This document shows, piece by piece, positions 53,205 through 61,551 of a DNA stretch of 64,000 nucleotides. The DNA comes from Streptomyces griseoflavus (GTDB taxonomy: Bacteria; Actinomycetota; Actinomycetes; Streptomycetales; Streptomycetaceae): NCBI RefSeq assembly GCF_014649995.1, contig NZ_BMUC01000005.1, positions 121,940-185,939 on the forward strand, read 5' to 3'. Position 1 is the stretch's first letter; every line of letters begins with the position of its first letter. A model generated the notes under the pieces. The model was not told the DNA's origin, searched no databases, and was given only the letters and a program-made list of their open reading frames with translations. A program made the position numbers and the translations under genes.

Positions 53205-55384
53205 CGTGCCCCCGCCAGCGTCACCGGCACGCCGGCGGCCAGGCCCGCCCGCACGGCGAGGGTCGCCGCGGTGGTGGCGACCAGCGACTCGAGCGGCACC
53301 GGCATCGGGCCACCGGTCCGCACCGCCTTGACGAACGCCGCCAGTTGGGCGGACTGGCCCTTGTCCCGGGCCTTGGGAAGCCGCGAGCTGACCCACCGCT
53401 TGCGGCCGTCGTAGACCGAGGCGCGGACGAAGTCGTCCAGGCGCAGCGCACGGCCGTCCGCGACCAGGTCGATGGTCTCCTTGGGGAAGCCCGCCGGTCC
53501 GGTGGTGACGTAGCCGATGGTGGCGGTGGACCCGTCCGGGTAGCGCAGCACGACCTGGAGGTCCTCGCCGCCGGGCGTGGTGAGCGCGTACACCGAGACC
53601 GGGTCGGCCCCGAGCAGCCGGCTCGCCGTGTCGACGAAGTGTCCTCCCTCGCCCGCGAACCGCGAGCCCTCCGTGGCCTGCTGGAGGTACCAGCTGCCGT
53701 GGTCGAGGCGGCCCGCGTTGACCAGGTAGCGGACGTGTCCCGGCCCGGTCCGGGCGCCGAACCGCTCCGAGGCGTCCCGCAGCAGCGGCGCGAACCGGCG
53801 GTTGAAGCCCACCTGGAGCCGGTCGTTGCCCGACTCCTCCACCGCGGCCAGCACGCCCGCCAGTTCGTCCTCGGTGAGCGCCAGCGGCTTCTCCACGAAC
53901 ACCGCCTTGCCGGCCAGCAGCGCCTTGCGGGTGAGTTCGGCGTGCGAACTGTGCCGGGTGACCACGAACACCGCGTCGACGGACGCGTCGCCGAGCACCG
54001 CGTCCAGATCGGTGGTCGCCCCGGCGAAGCCGAACTTGTGCTGCGCGTTGGCCGCGGACAGCGCCGTCGTGGTGACGACCGTGGACAGCTCGACACCGTC
54101 GCGTCCCGCCAGGTGCGGCAGCAGCATCGACGTCGCGTAGTTGCCCGCGCCGACGAACGCCAGCCGCACCGGCGTCCCGGCGGGCCTGGCCGGGGCGGAA
54201 CGCGGGCCGCCGCTCCGTACCGCGGGCACGGCCACCTCCGGGGCCGGCGCCTCCACCGTCTGCCCGGGGTAGCGGAACAGCACGGCCACGGCCTTCAGAC
54301 CGCCGCCCTCCAGACTCCGGTACGTCTCGACGGCGTCGTCGAAGTCGGCCGTGCGGGAGACCAGCGGCTCCACGTCGACGCGGCCCCGGGCGGCGAGGTC
54401 GAGGAAGCAGGCCAGGTTGCGGCGCTCGGTCCAGCGCACGTAGCCGGCCGGGTAGTCCCGGCCCTGGAGTTCGTACTCCGGGTCGTAGCGGCCGGGGCCG
54501 TAGCTGCGGGAGAACCGGACGTCGAGTTCCTTCTCGTAGTACGCGTTCCACGGCAGGTCGAGGCGGCACTTGCCGATGTCGACGACCCGGCCCCGGTCCC
54601 GGGAGAGCCGGGCGGCCAGCTCGACGGGCTGGTTGCTGTCGCCGCCGGCGGCCAGGTACACCTGGTCCACGCCCAGACCGCCGGTGAGCTCGGCCACGGC
54701 CTGCTCCACGGCCGGGGAGCCGGGGTCGCCGCAGGCCGCGGCGCCCAGCCGCTCGGCGAGCTCGCAGCGCACCGGGTCGGGGTCGGCCCCGACGACCCGG
54801 GCCCCGGAGGCGGCGAGCAGCTGCACCACCAGCTGGCCGATCAGGCCGAGGCCGATGACCAGCGCCACGTCGCCGAGCTGGGGTTCGCCCCGGCGCACCC
54901 CCTGCAGGGCGATCGACCCGACGGTGCCGAACGCCGCGTGCTGGGGCGCGAGTCCGTCCGGCACCGGGGCGTACAGGTTCTTCGGCACCCAGTTCAGCTC
55001 GGCGTGCAGCGCGTGCTCGTTGCCCGCGCAGGCCACCAGGTCGCCGGCCTTGACGTCGTCGATGCCGTCCCCGACCTGCTCCACCACCCCGCACAGCGAA
55101 TAGCCCAGCGGGGTGTAGGAGTCCAGCTTGCCCATCACCTTGCGATAGGTGGCGGGCACGCCGTTGACGGCCACGCTCTGCACCACCTTGGCGACCTGGT
55201 CCGGCCGGGAACGGGCCTTGCCCAGCATCGACATGCCGGCCTCGGACACCTTCATCAGCTCGGTCCCGGTGGAGATCAGCGAGTAGGCGGTGCGCACCAG
55301 CACCCCGCCCGGCTTGCACCCCGGCACCGGCACGTCGAGCAGGGCCAGCTCGCCGGTCTTGTAGTTCTGTACGACCTGTTTCAC
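53201..55384 (-). CDS. Bidomain oxidoreductase: Zn-type alcohol dehydrogenase fused to Gfo/Idh/MocA
   Basis: A 727-residue fusion. Residues 1-350 are a medium-chain dehydrogenase: GCKPGGVLVRTAYSLISTGTE, the NAD motif VIGLGLIGQLVVQLLAASG, and few of the usual structural-Zn cysteines. After a Pro/Ala linker (about 355-390), residues 395-727 are Gfo/Idh/MocA with FVGAGNYATSMLLPHL and the catalytic-type VFVEKPLALT. Such fusions occur beside heparinase-like genes in uronate polysaccharide loci. Substrate is unknown; oxidation and reduction of a nucleotide sugar in one protein is a plausible role. Confidence 0.9.
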   Translation of the reverse strand: MKQVVQNYKTGELALLDVPVPGCKPGGVLVRTAYSLISTGTELMKVSEAGMSMLGKARSRPDQVAKVVQSVAVNGVPATYRKVMGKLDSYTPLGYSLCGVVEQVGDGIDDVKAGDLVACAGNEHALHAELNWVPKNLYAPVPDGLAPQHAAFGTVGSIALQGVRRGEPQLGDVALVIGLGLIGQLVVQLLAASGARVVGADPDPVRCELAERLGAAACGDPGSPAVEQAVAELTGGLGVDQVYLAAGGDSNQPVELAARLSRDRGRVVDIGKCRLDLPWNAYYEKELDVRFSRSYGPGRYDPEYELQGRDYPAGYVRWTERRNLACFLDLAARGRVDVEPLVSRTADFDDAVETYRSLEGGGLKAVAVLFRYPGQTVEAPAPEVAVPAVRSGGPRSAPARPAGTPVRLAFVGAGNYATSMLLPHLAGRDGVELSTVVTTTALSAANAQHKFGFAGATTDLDAVLGDASVDAVFVVTRHSSHAELTRKALLAGKAVFVEKPLALTEDELAGVLAAVEESGNDRLQVGFNRRFAPLLRDASERFGARTGPGHVRYLVNAGRLDHGSWYLQQATEGSRFAGEGGHFVDTASRLLGADPVSVYALTTPGGEDLQVVLRYPDGSTATIGYVTTGPAGFPKETIDLVADGRALRLDDFVRASVYDGRKRWVSSRLPKARDKGQSAQLAAFVKAVRTGGPMPVPLESLVATTAATLAVRAGLAAGVPVTLAGAR

Positions 55385-55400
55385 CGAAGTCCTCTTGTCT

Positions 55401-57332
55401 CTACGCCGTCGGGGAGCTCTGGCCGGACCCGGAGGTCGCGCCGCGGTACCAGTACTCGAGGGTCAGCACGTGCCACAGATGCTTGGAGAAGTCCTGCTGC
55501 CCGGCGGCGTCCGCGGCGACCAGCCGCTGGAGCGCGTCACGGCGCAGGAAACCGGAACGGACCAGCTCGCCGTCGTCGACCACCTCGCGCACCAGAGGTG
55601 CCAGGTCCCGGCTCATCCAGGCCCGCAGCGGGGCGCTGAACAGGCCCTTGGGCCGGTGGACGATCTCCCGCGGCAGGACGGAGACGGCCGCCTCCTTGAG
55701 GACGGCCTTCCCCTGCCGGCCGGCGATCTTGCGGCGGCCGGGCACGGCGAACGCCGCCTTCACCACCTCGACGTCCACGTACGGCACCCGCACCTCGGTC
55801 GAGGCGGCCATGCTGGAGCGGTCCGTGTACGCGAGGTTCAGGCCCGGCAGGAACATGCGGGCGTCGGCCAGGCACATGCGGTTGACGAAGTCGTCGAGAG
55901 CGTTGTCCGCGTAGACGTCCGCGTGCTCGGTCAGCACGTCGTCGACCGTCCCGGCGAGGTCCGGGTCGACCAGGGCGAGCAGTTCCCGCCGGTCGTACAG
56001 GGTGTAGCTGCGCCGGAACGCGGTCTCCTCCGGCAGGTCGGCGAAGGACAGGAACCGCTTCGCGAAGCGCACCGACCGGTACCCCCGGCGGGCCGTGGCC
56101 ACCGGCAGCCGGCCCACGGCGCCGGACACCCCGCGCCGCAGCGGCCCCGGGACGCGCTGGTAGCGCAGCGCGAGCAGGTTGGCCAGGTGCTTGCGGTACC
56201 CGGCGAACAGCTCGTCGGCGCCCATCCCCGAGAGCATCACCTTCACCCCGGCCTCGCGGGCGGCCGAGCAGATCAGGAACGTGTTGATCGCGGCGGGGTC
56301 ACCGATCGGCTCGTCCAGGTGGTACGTCATCCGCGGCAGCAGGTCGAGCACGTCCGGGGCGATCTCGATCTCCCGCAGGTCGACACCGAACCGCTCGGCG
56401 ACCTGCCGGGCGTACCGCAGGTCGTCCGGCATCGCCTCGAACCGGGCGTCCTCGGCGCGGAACCCGATCGTGTACGCGGAGATCCCGGGCCGGTCACGGG
56501 CGGCCAGCGCGGTCAGGTAGCTGGAGTCCAGACCGCCGGAGAGGAAGGTCGCCACGGGGACGTCGGAGAGCAGGTGACGCCGGGTCGACTCCTCCACGAC
56601 GGCGGCGACGTCCGGCTGTTCACCGGCCAGGGCCCGCTCCCGGGCCTCGGCGGCGACGTCCCGCAGGTTCCAGTACCGGCCGCGCTCCACCCGGCCGTCG
56701 GGCCGGCACCGCAGCCAGCTCCCCGGCGGCAGCTTCTCCGCCTCGCGGAACGCGCACCGCGAGTCGGGCACCCAGTAGTACAGCAGCGACGCCACCAGCG
56801 CCGCGTGGTCCACCTCCAGCGTCCCGCCGGTCACGGCGGCGAGCGCCTTGAGTTCGGAGGCGAACACCAGACCCTCACCGCGCCGCAGCAGGAACAGCGG
56901 CTTGATGCCGAGCTGGTCGCGGGCGAGCACCAGCTCACCGGTCCGCTCGTCGAAGATCCCGAACGCGAACATGCCGCGCAGCCGGGGAAGGCAGTCCGTG
57001 CCCCAGCGCCGCCACGCCTCCAGCAGCACCTCGGTGTCGGAGGTACCGCGGAAGCGCACCCCGGCGGACTGCAGTTCGGCGCGCAGCTCGGGCGCGTTGT
57101 ACAGCTCGCCGTTGTAGGTCAGGGCGAGGCCGCCGGAGACCATGGGCTGGGCGCCGGTGCCGGACAGGTCGATCACGGCCAGCCGGCGGTGCCCCAGGTG
57201 CACCTCGCCGTCCCCCGCGGAGTGGCTGTACCGGCCCGCCCCGTCCGGGCCGCGGTGGGCGAGGGTGTCGGTGAGCCGGTCGGTGACGGCCTTCCCGTCC
57301 GGCCATCGGTACGTGCCTGCGATGCCACACAT
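55401..57332 (-). CDS. asnB-like: Asparagine-synthase-type glutamine-dependent amidotransferase
   Basis: A 643-residue protein. The catalytic Cys2 of the class II glutaminase domain lies in MCGIAGTYRW, with YNGELYN at the glutamine site. The C-terminal synthetase domain has the PP-loop SGGLDSSYLTAL near 265. In polysaccharide operons such enzymes amidate uronic-acid carboxyls, as in WbpS-like systems, rather than supply asparagine. The adjacent dehydrogenase would make the uronate. A Cys-rich or unusual insertion is not seen. Confidence 0.9.
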   Translation of the reverse strand: MCGIAGTYRWPDGKAVTDRLTDTLAHRGPDGAGRYSHSAGDGEVHLGHRRLAVIDLSGTGAQPMVSGGLALTYNGELYNAPELRAELQSAGVRFRGTSDTEVLLEAWRRWGTDCLPRLRGMFAFGIFDERTGELVLARDQLGIKPLFLLRRGEGLVFASELKALAAVTGGTLEVDHAALVASLLYYWVPDSRCAFREAEKLPPGSWLRCRPDGRVERGRYWNLRDVAAEARERALAGEQPDVAAVVEESTRRHLLSDVPVATFLSGGLDSSYLTALAARDRPGISAYTIGFRAEDARFEAMPDDLRYARQVAERFGVDLREIEIAPDVLDLLPRMTYHLDEPIGDPAAINTFLICSAAREAGVKVMLSGMGADELFAGYRKHLANLLALRYQRVPGPLRRGVSGAVGRLPVATARRGYRSVRFAKRFLSFADLPEETAFRRSYTLYDRRELLALVDPDLAGTVDDVLTEHADVYADNALDDFVNRMCLADARMFLPGLNLAYTDRSSMAASTEVRVPYVDVEVVKAAFAVPGRRKIAGRQGKAVLKEAAVSVLPREIVHRPKGLFSAPLRAWMSRDLAPLVREVVDDGELVRSGFLRRDALQRLVAADAAGQQDFSKHLWHVLTLEYWYRGATSGSGQSSPTA

Positions 57333-57335
57333 GTG

Positions 57336-58913
57336 CTACCGCGCCTCCTGGTCGCTGTCCGGGACCCGTGCCGCCGGCATCGGCCGGCGTTCGGTCCGCC
57401 TCGGGCCGTCCCCCACTGCCCGGACGGCGTGGGAGGTACCCCCACCGTTGTTCCGGGCGGGCCGCTCGTCACGGCCGTGCAGGCCGGTGTGGGGGTCGGT
57501 GTGCGGGCCGGTGCGCAGGCCGTGCCACAGCGTGCCGTCGGTCCGGTCCCGCGGATCGGGGTCGATCAGCACCACACCGATCACCGCGACGCGCTGCTCC
57601 GCGAGCTGCCGCGCGACGGTGTGCAGCCACGCGGCGCTGCCGTGACCGGCCCGTACGACCAGCACGGTCCGGGTGCCGAGGTACCGCAGGTCGGTCCACG
57701 GCGTGCCGGGCCGCACCGAGCCGACGCCGAGCGCGCGCTCCCCGGGCGGCGCCTCGGCGGCCCGCCCGCCGTCGACCACGGCCGGGTCCCCGGGCCGCGG
57801 GCGGCGGCCCGCGAGCAGCGCTCCCGGCAGACCGTCGACGACGACCACCGCCTCCTCGGCCGCCAGTGCGCGGGCGAGGTCCAGGGCGAGGTCGCCCGCG
57901 GCGCGCGCACAGCCCAGTTCCAGCAGGGACACCGGTTCCGCGGAGCCGCGCACGGTGCGGGTCAGGGACGTGGTGAGCCGGGTGCGTGCCGCGCGGGTCC
58001 GCCGGCGCCGCCACGGCGCGACCGTCCGGCGGGGCAGCTCGGCGATCACGGAGGCGCCGAGGTGCGCCGCGATGTCCCGGCGCAGCACGGGGCGGTCCGC
58101 CACCACCGAGGTGACCGCGGCGACCGCGAGCCCGAGGACCAGCCCGAGGACGAGCCCGATCGCGGCGTTGGTGGCGGCCGCCCCGGTGAGGGAGTGCCGC
58201 ACCACGCGCGGCGCGTCCACGATCTGGGTGCCGGCCACGAGCCGGGGCGTGCCGACGCGTGCTTCCGCGGCGCGCTGCCCGAAGTCGGTGACGCGGGAGG
58301 TGAGTTCGGCGCGGCGGGCGAAGAGCGACTCCATGGTCGCCGAATCCTGCGGCCCGCCCTGCGGCGGCCCGTCACCGATCGCCTCGTTGACCCGGTCGAG
58401 CTCCTCCCGCATGCGGGCCTGCTGTTCGAGCAGCGTCTTGGCCTCGGCGTCCGCGGCTTCGCGGATCCGCCGCACGTGGTCCGCGACGAACGCGTCGGCC
58501 AGTGCCCCGGCGCGGGCCACCGCTTCCGCGTCGCTGTCCCCGGTCACCGTGATCTGCAGCAGGTTGTTGGTCAGGCCCAGGCCCTCGTAGTCCTCCATGA
58601 AGTCCTCCGGCCTCTCCGGGGACCCCATGGCCTTCAGGGCCGCTCCCGCGATCCGCGTGGTGTGCAGCAGGGCGGCGTCGGTGCGGATGAGCGTGCCGGG
58701 GTCGTTCGGCTGGTCCTGCTGGTGGGCGACGAGCACCTTGGTCACCGCGGTCGGTGGCGGCGGCAGGAGGACGGCCACCGCCGCGCCGGCGAGCAGCCCC
58801 AGCAGCGCCAGGGCGGACCAGAGGCGGCGCCGTCTGCGCACCGACACCACGAGCGAGTGCAGGTCGAGCAGCGGGGCGGAGGCCGGTGCGTCCGGCGTCG
58901 CGGGTGTCGTCAC
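57336..58913 (-). CDS. Wzz/chain-length-determinant-like protein with degenerate kinase domain (first)
   Basis: A 525-residue protein. TM1 (about 32-50) and TM2 (about 262-285) flank an outer domain of about 210 residues with coiled-coil character (LEQQARMREELDRVNEAI). The cytoplasmic C-terminal domain (about 330-470) aligns in position with BY-kinase domains. In place of Walker A GEGKS it has LLELGCARAAGDLAL, so ATP binding is doubtful. A His/Gly-rich tail (GPHTDPHTGLHG) follows. The GTG at 58911-58913 overlaps the next Wzz gene's stop. Confidence 0.82.
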   Translation of the reverse strand: MTTPATPDAPASAPLLDLHSLVVSVRRRRRLWSALALLGLLAGAAVAVLLPPPPTAVTKVLVAHQQDQPNDPGTLIRTDAALLHTTRIAGAALKAMGSPERPEDFMEDYEGLGLTNNLLQITVTGDSDAEAVARAGALADAFVADHVRRIREAADAEAKTLLEQQARMREELDRVNEAIGDGPPQGGPQDSATMESLFARRAELTSRVTDFGQRAAEARVGTPRLVAGTQIVDAPRVVRHSLTGAAATNAAIGLVLGLVLGLAVAAVTSVVADRPVLRRDIAAHLGASVIAELPRRTVAPWRRRRTRAARTRLTTSLTRTVRGSAEPVSLLELGCARAAGDLALDLARALAAEEAVVVVDGLPGALLAGRRPRPGDPAVVDGGRAAEAPPGERALGVGSVRPGTPWTDLRYLGTRTVLVVRAGHGSAAWLHTVARQLAEQRVAVIGVVLIDPDPRDRTDGTLWHGLRTGPHTDPHTGLHGRDERPARNNGGGTSHAVRAVGDGPRRTERRPMPAARVPDSDQEAR

Positions 58914-60277
58914 GCCGCACCACCCGTCGTGCCCTCGCCCGCCGCGAGCGCCGGCACCGCGGCGTCCCGGTGACGGCCGCCGGCGGTCCCCGGAGCGACG
59001 GGTACCGGGCCGGCGAGGACGACGCCGACGACCTCGTGCCCCGCGTCCGCGCACGCCTCGGCGAGGCCGGTCAGTTCCTCCGTGGTCCAGTCGCCCGCGC
59101 CGAGCACCACCAGGGCGCCGGACTCGTCGCCCCGGTCCGGAACCACCGGCCGGGACACCGGCACCTCCAGCACCCGCAGGCGCGGACCGTCTCCGGCCTC
59201 GGCGGCGAGCCGCTCGGCGGCCCGCAGGGCCACCCCGTCGCCGTCGGGAACCAGGACCAGCAGCCGCCGGGGGGCGGGCAGCAGGTCCCGGAGGCGGGCG
59301 CAGACGCGCCGGTAGCGGACCTGCCGGCCGGCCTCGTCGCCGGACGGCCGCGGGACGGGCGCGTCCCACCGGGTGCCGGTGCCGAGCAGCCGGCTGATCC
59401 GGGCCCGCGGGCCGTCCTCCCCGGGCCGGTGCGCGGGCCGTTCCCCGGGTACGTCGACGGTCCCCAGCGGCGTCGAGCGCAGCGCCGCGGCGATCTCCGG
59501 CCCGGTGCACGGCCGGCGGTTCACGCGGGCGGCGGTGAGGTGCCCGGCGACCGTGAGGAGGACGAACAGCAGCGCCCCGGCGGCGACGAGCTGCCACCTG
59601 GTCGGCGGTGCCTCGCCGTCCGGCCGGGCCGCGGGCCCCATGACGACCATGCCGGTGCCGGCCGCGGCGGGGTCGGTCCGGTCCAGCTTGGTGACGGCCT
59701 CCTGGAGCGCGGTGCGCAGCTTCGCCAGCTCGGTGCGGGTCTGCACGCTCTCCACGGTCCGCCCCGGGTCGGCCGAGTCGGCCAGTTCGGTGATGCGGCG
59801 GCTGGTCCGCAGCACCAGCTGCCGCAGCTCCTCGGGCCGCGCCGCCGCCTCGGCGTCGGCGGTGTCGCCCCCGACTCGCGCGGCGAACGCGACGAACTGT
59901 TCGACCATCGCGTCCGCGAGGCGCTGCGCGTGCTCGGGGGTGTCGGCGGTGGCCGAGATCTCGATGATGTTCCCGTCGGAGGCCCTGGCGGCCACCCGGT
60001 CCCGCAGGTCGCCCGCGCCGACCCCGTCCCGGTCGAGCTCGTCGGCCGCGCGGTCCACCACCACCGAACTGGTCGCGATCTCCACCTGGGTCAGCAGTTC
60101 GCGTTCCTCCCACGCCCCCGGCAGCAGCACCGACGCCGACGTCGTGTACCGCGGCGGGAACACCAGGGAGGTGCCGAGGCCGACGAGCGCGCCCAGGACG
60201 GCGACGACGGTGAGCAGCCGCCGGCGCCGGCGGATCAGCCGCCCGATCGTGACCAGGCGTATCGTGTCCTCGCTCAA
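58910..60277 (-). CDS. Wzz/chain-length-determinant-like protein with degenerate kinase domain (second)
   Basis: A 455-residue protein. Basic TIGRLIRRRRR leads into TM1 (about 20-38), an outer helical domain has the Wzz-typical VFPPRYTTSASVLL start, and TM2 is at about 230-250. The C-terminal domain (about 330-440) has LLVLVPDGDGVALRAAERL where Walker A would be, and no usual Walker motif. The TTG start at 60275-60277 overlaps the glycosyltransferase stop (TTGA). Two Wzz-like genes in tandem suggest a hetero-oligomeric length regulator. Confidence 0.82.
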   Translation of the reverse strand: MSEDTIRLVTIGRLIRRRRRLLTVVAVLGALVGLGTSLVFPPRYTTSASVLLPGAWEERELLTQVEIATSSVVVDRAADELDRDGVGAGDLRDRVAARASDGNIIEISATADTPEHAQRLADAMVEQFVAFAARVGGDTADAEAAARPEELRQLVLRTSRRITELADSADPGRTVESVQTRTELAKLRTALQEAVTKLDRTDPAAAGTGMVVMGPAARPDGEAPPTRWQLVAAGALLFVLLTVAGHLTAARVNRRPCTGPEIAAALRSTPLGTVDVPGERPAHRPGEDGPRARISRLLGTGTRWDAPVPRPSGDEAGRQVRYRRVCARLRDLLPAPRRLLVLVPDGDGVALRAAERLAAEAGDGPRLRVLEVPVSRPVVPDRGDESGALVVLGAGDWTTEELTGLAEACADAGHEVVGVVLAGPVPVAPGTAGGRHRDAAVPALAAGEGTTGGAA

Positions 60278-61551
60278 CGGCGCGGCCTCTTCCCCGCGCG
60301 GTACGTGCCGCGCGCCCGCACCGGAGGCCGGTCGCGGCAGGCGGCGGCGTAGGCGGCGAGCAGCGACGCCTGCGAATTGCGCCAGGACAGCGGCCCGTTG
60401 ATCCGCTCCTGGCCGGTCTTGCCCATCCGGGACCGTGTCTCCGGCTCGTCCAGCAGCCGCGCGACGAGCCGGGCGAACTCCCCCTCGTCGTTCGCGGGCG
60501 CGTAGACGGCGGCGTCACCGGCGGAGACGCGCGCCTCACGGAGGTCGAACGAGACGACCGGCCGGCCCATCACCATGTACTCCAGGACCTTGTTCATGGT
60601 CGACACGTCGTTGAGCGGGTTGTGCGGATCGGGGGAGAGGCACACGTCCGCGGTGGACAGGTAGCGCACCAGGTCGGCGTCCGGGATGCGCCCGGTGAAC
60701 TGCACCTGGTCCGAGAGCCCGAGCCGGCGGGACAGTTCCACCATCGCGTCGAAGGTGTCGCCGCCGCCGACGAACACCGCGTGCCAGTCGGTCCGTCCGA
60801 CCTCGTCGCGCAGCTTCGCCAGCGCCCGCAGGGCGTAGTCGACGCCGTCCTGCGGGCCCATCACGCCCAGGTAGCACAGCAGATGGGGCTTGCCGCGCTT
60901 CAACTCCGGCTCGGGCGGCACCGGGTGGAACCGGCCGGTGTCCGGGGCGCTGCGCACCACGAACACGTCCTCGGGCCGCCGCCCGCCGCGGCGCACCGCG
61001 ACGTCCCGGTAGCTCTCGTTGGTGGCGAGCACGACGTCCGCGGCCCGGTAGGTCATCCGCTCCAGCGCGCACACGCCGCGGTACAGCAGGTCCTTGCCGC
61101 GGCCGAACCGGGACAGGTACAGCTCGGGCACCAGGTCGTGCTGGTCGAAGACGAACCGCGCGCCGTGCCGCTTCATCCACAGGGCCGGCAGGAAGAGCAG
61201 GTCGGGCGGGTTGCAGGCGTGCACCACGTCGACCGGGCCGACCTTCCGGGCCAGCCGCACGGTGTGCCACAGCGCCGATCCGTACTCCCGCAGATAGCCG
61301 GCCGGTCCTCCGGTGGCGGCGCGCAGCGGGTAGCGGTGGATCCGCACCCCGTCGATCACCGCCTCCGGTTCCGTGTCCCGCTTGGTGCCCCGGGGGCAGA
61401 CGACGTGCACCTCCCAGCCCGCGTCGCGCAGCGTGGTGCACTCCTGCCACACCCGCCGGTCGAACGGCACCGACAGGTTCTCCACGAGGACCAGCGCGCG
61501 CCGGCCCGCCCCGCCGCCGGACGGGTCTGTGAACGACGTGTCACCAGGCAA
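60274..61551 (-). CDS. GT4-family glycosyltransferase (WcaI/WbuB-like)
   Basis: A 425-residue GT-B protein. The N-terminus has LVLVENLSVPFDRRVWQECTTLRDAGW, the usual start of actinobacterial polysaccharide GT4 enzymes, then HACNPPDLLFLPAL. The C-terminal domain has HLLCYLGVMGPQDGVDYALRAL and DVSTMNKVLEYMVMGRPVVSFDLRE with the E-x7-E motif. The TTG at 61549-61551 overlaps the dehydrogenase gene by 11 bases; the exact start is uncertain. Confidence 0.88.
   Translation of the reverse strand: MPGDTSFTDPSGGGAGRRALVLVENLSVPFDRRVWQECTTLRDAGWEVHVVCPRGTKRDTEPEAVIDGVRIHRYPLRAATGGPAGYLREYGSALWHTVRLARKVGPVDVVHACNPPDLLFLPALWMKRHGARFVFDQHDLVPELYLSRFGRGKDLLYRGVCALERMTYRAADVVLATNESYRDVAVRRGGRRPEDVFVVRSAPDTGRFHPVPPEPELKRGKPHLLCYLGVMGPQDGVDYALRALAKLRDEVGRTDWHAVFVGGGDTFDAMVELSRRLGLSDQVQFTGRIPDADLVRYLSTADVCLSPDPHNPLNDVSTMNKVLEYMVMGRPVVSFDLREARVSAGDAAVYAPANDEGEFARLVARLLDEPETRSRMGKTGQERINGPLSWRNSQASLLAAYAAACRDRPPVRARGTYRAGKRPRR

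Noticed and set aside
51084-55319. Possible giant fusion of the oxidoreductase and heparinase
   Set aside because: The N-terminal half is an alternate frame of the oxidoreductase gene. The two real genes overlap by 4 bases and are separately started.
57336-60539. Frame of about 1067 codons spanning both Wzz genes
   Set aside because: The upstream part is a shadow of the second Wzz gene. The GTG at 58913 coupled to the previous stop gives the correct protein.
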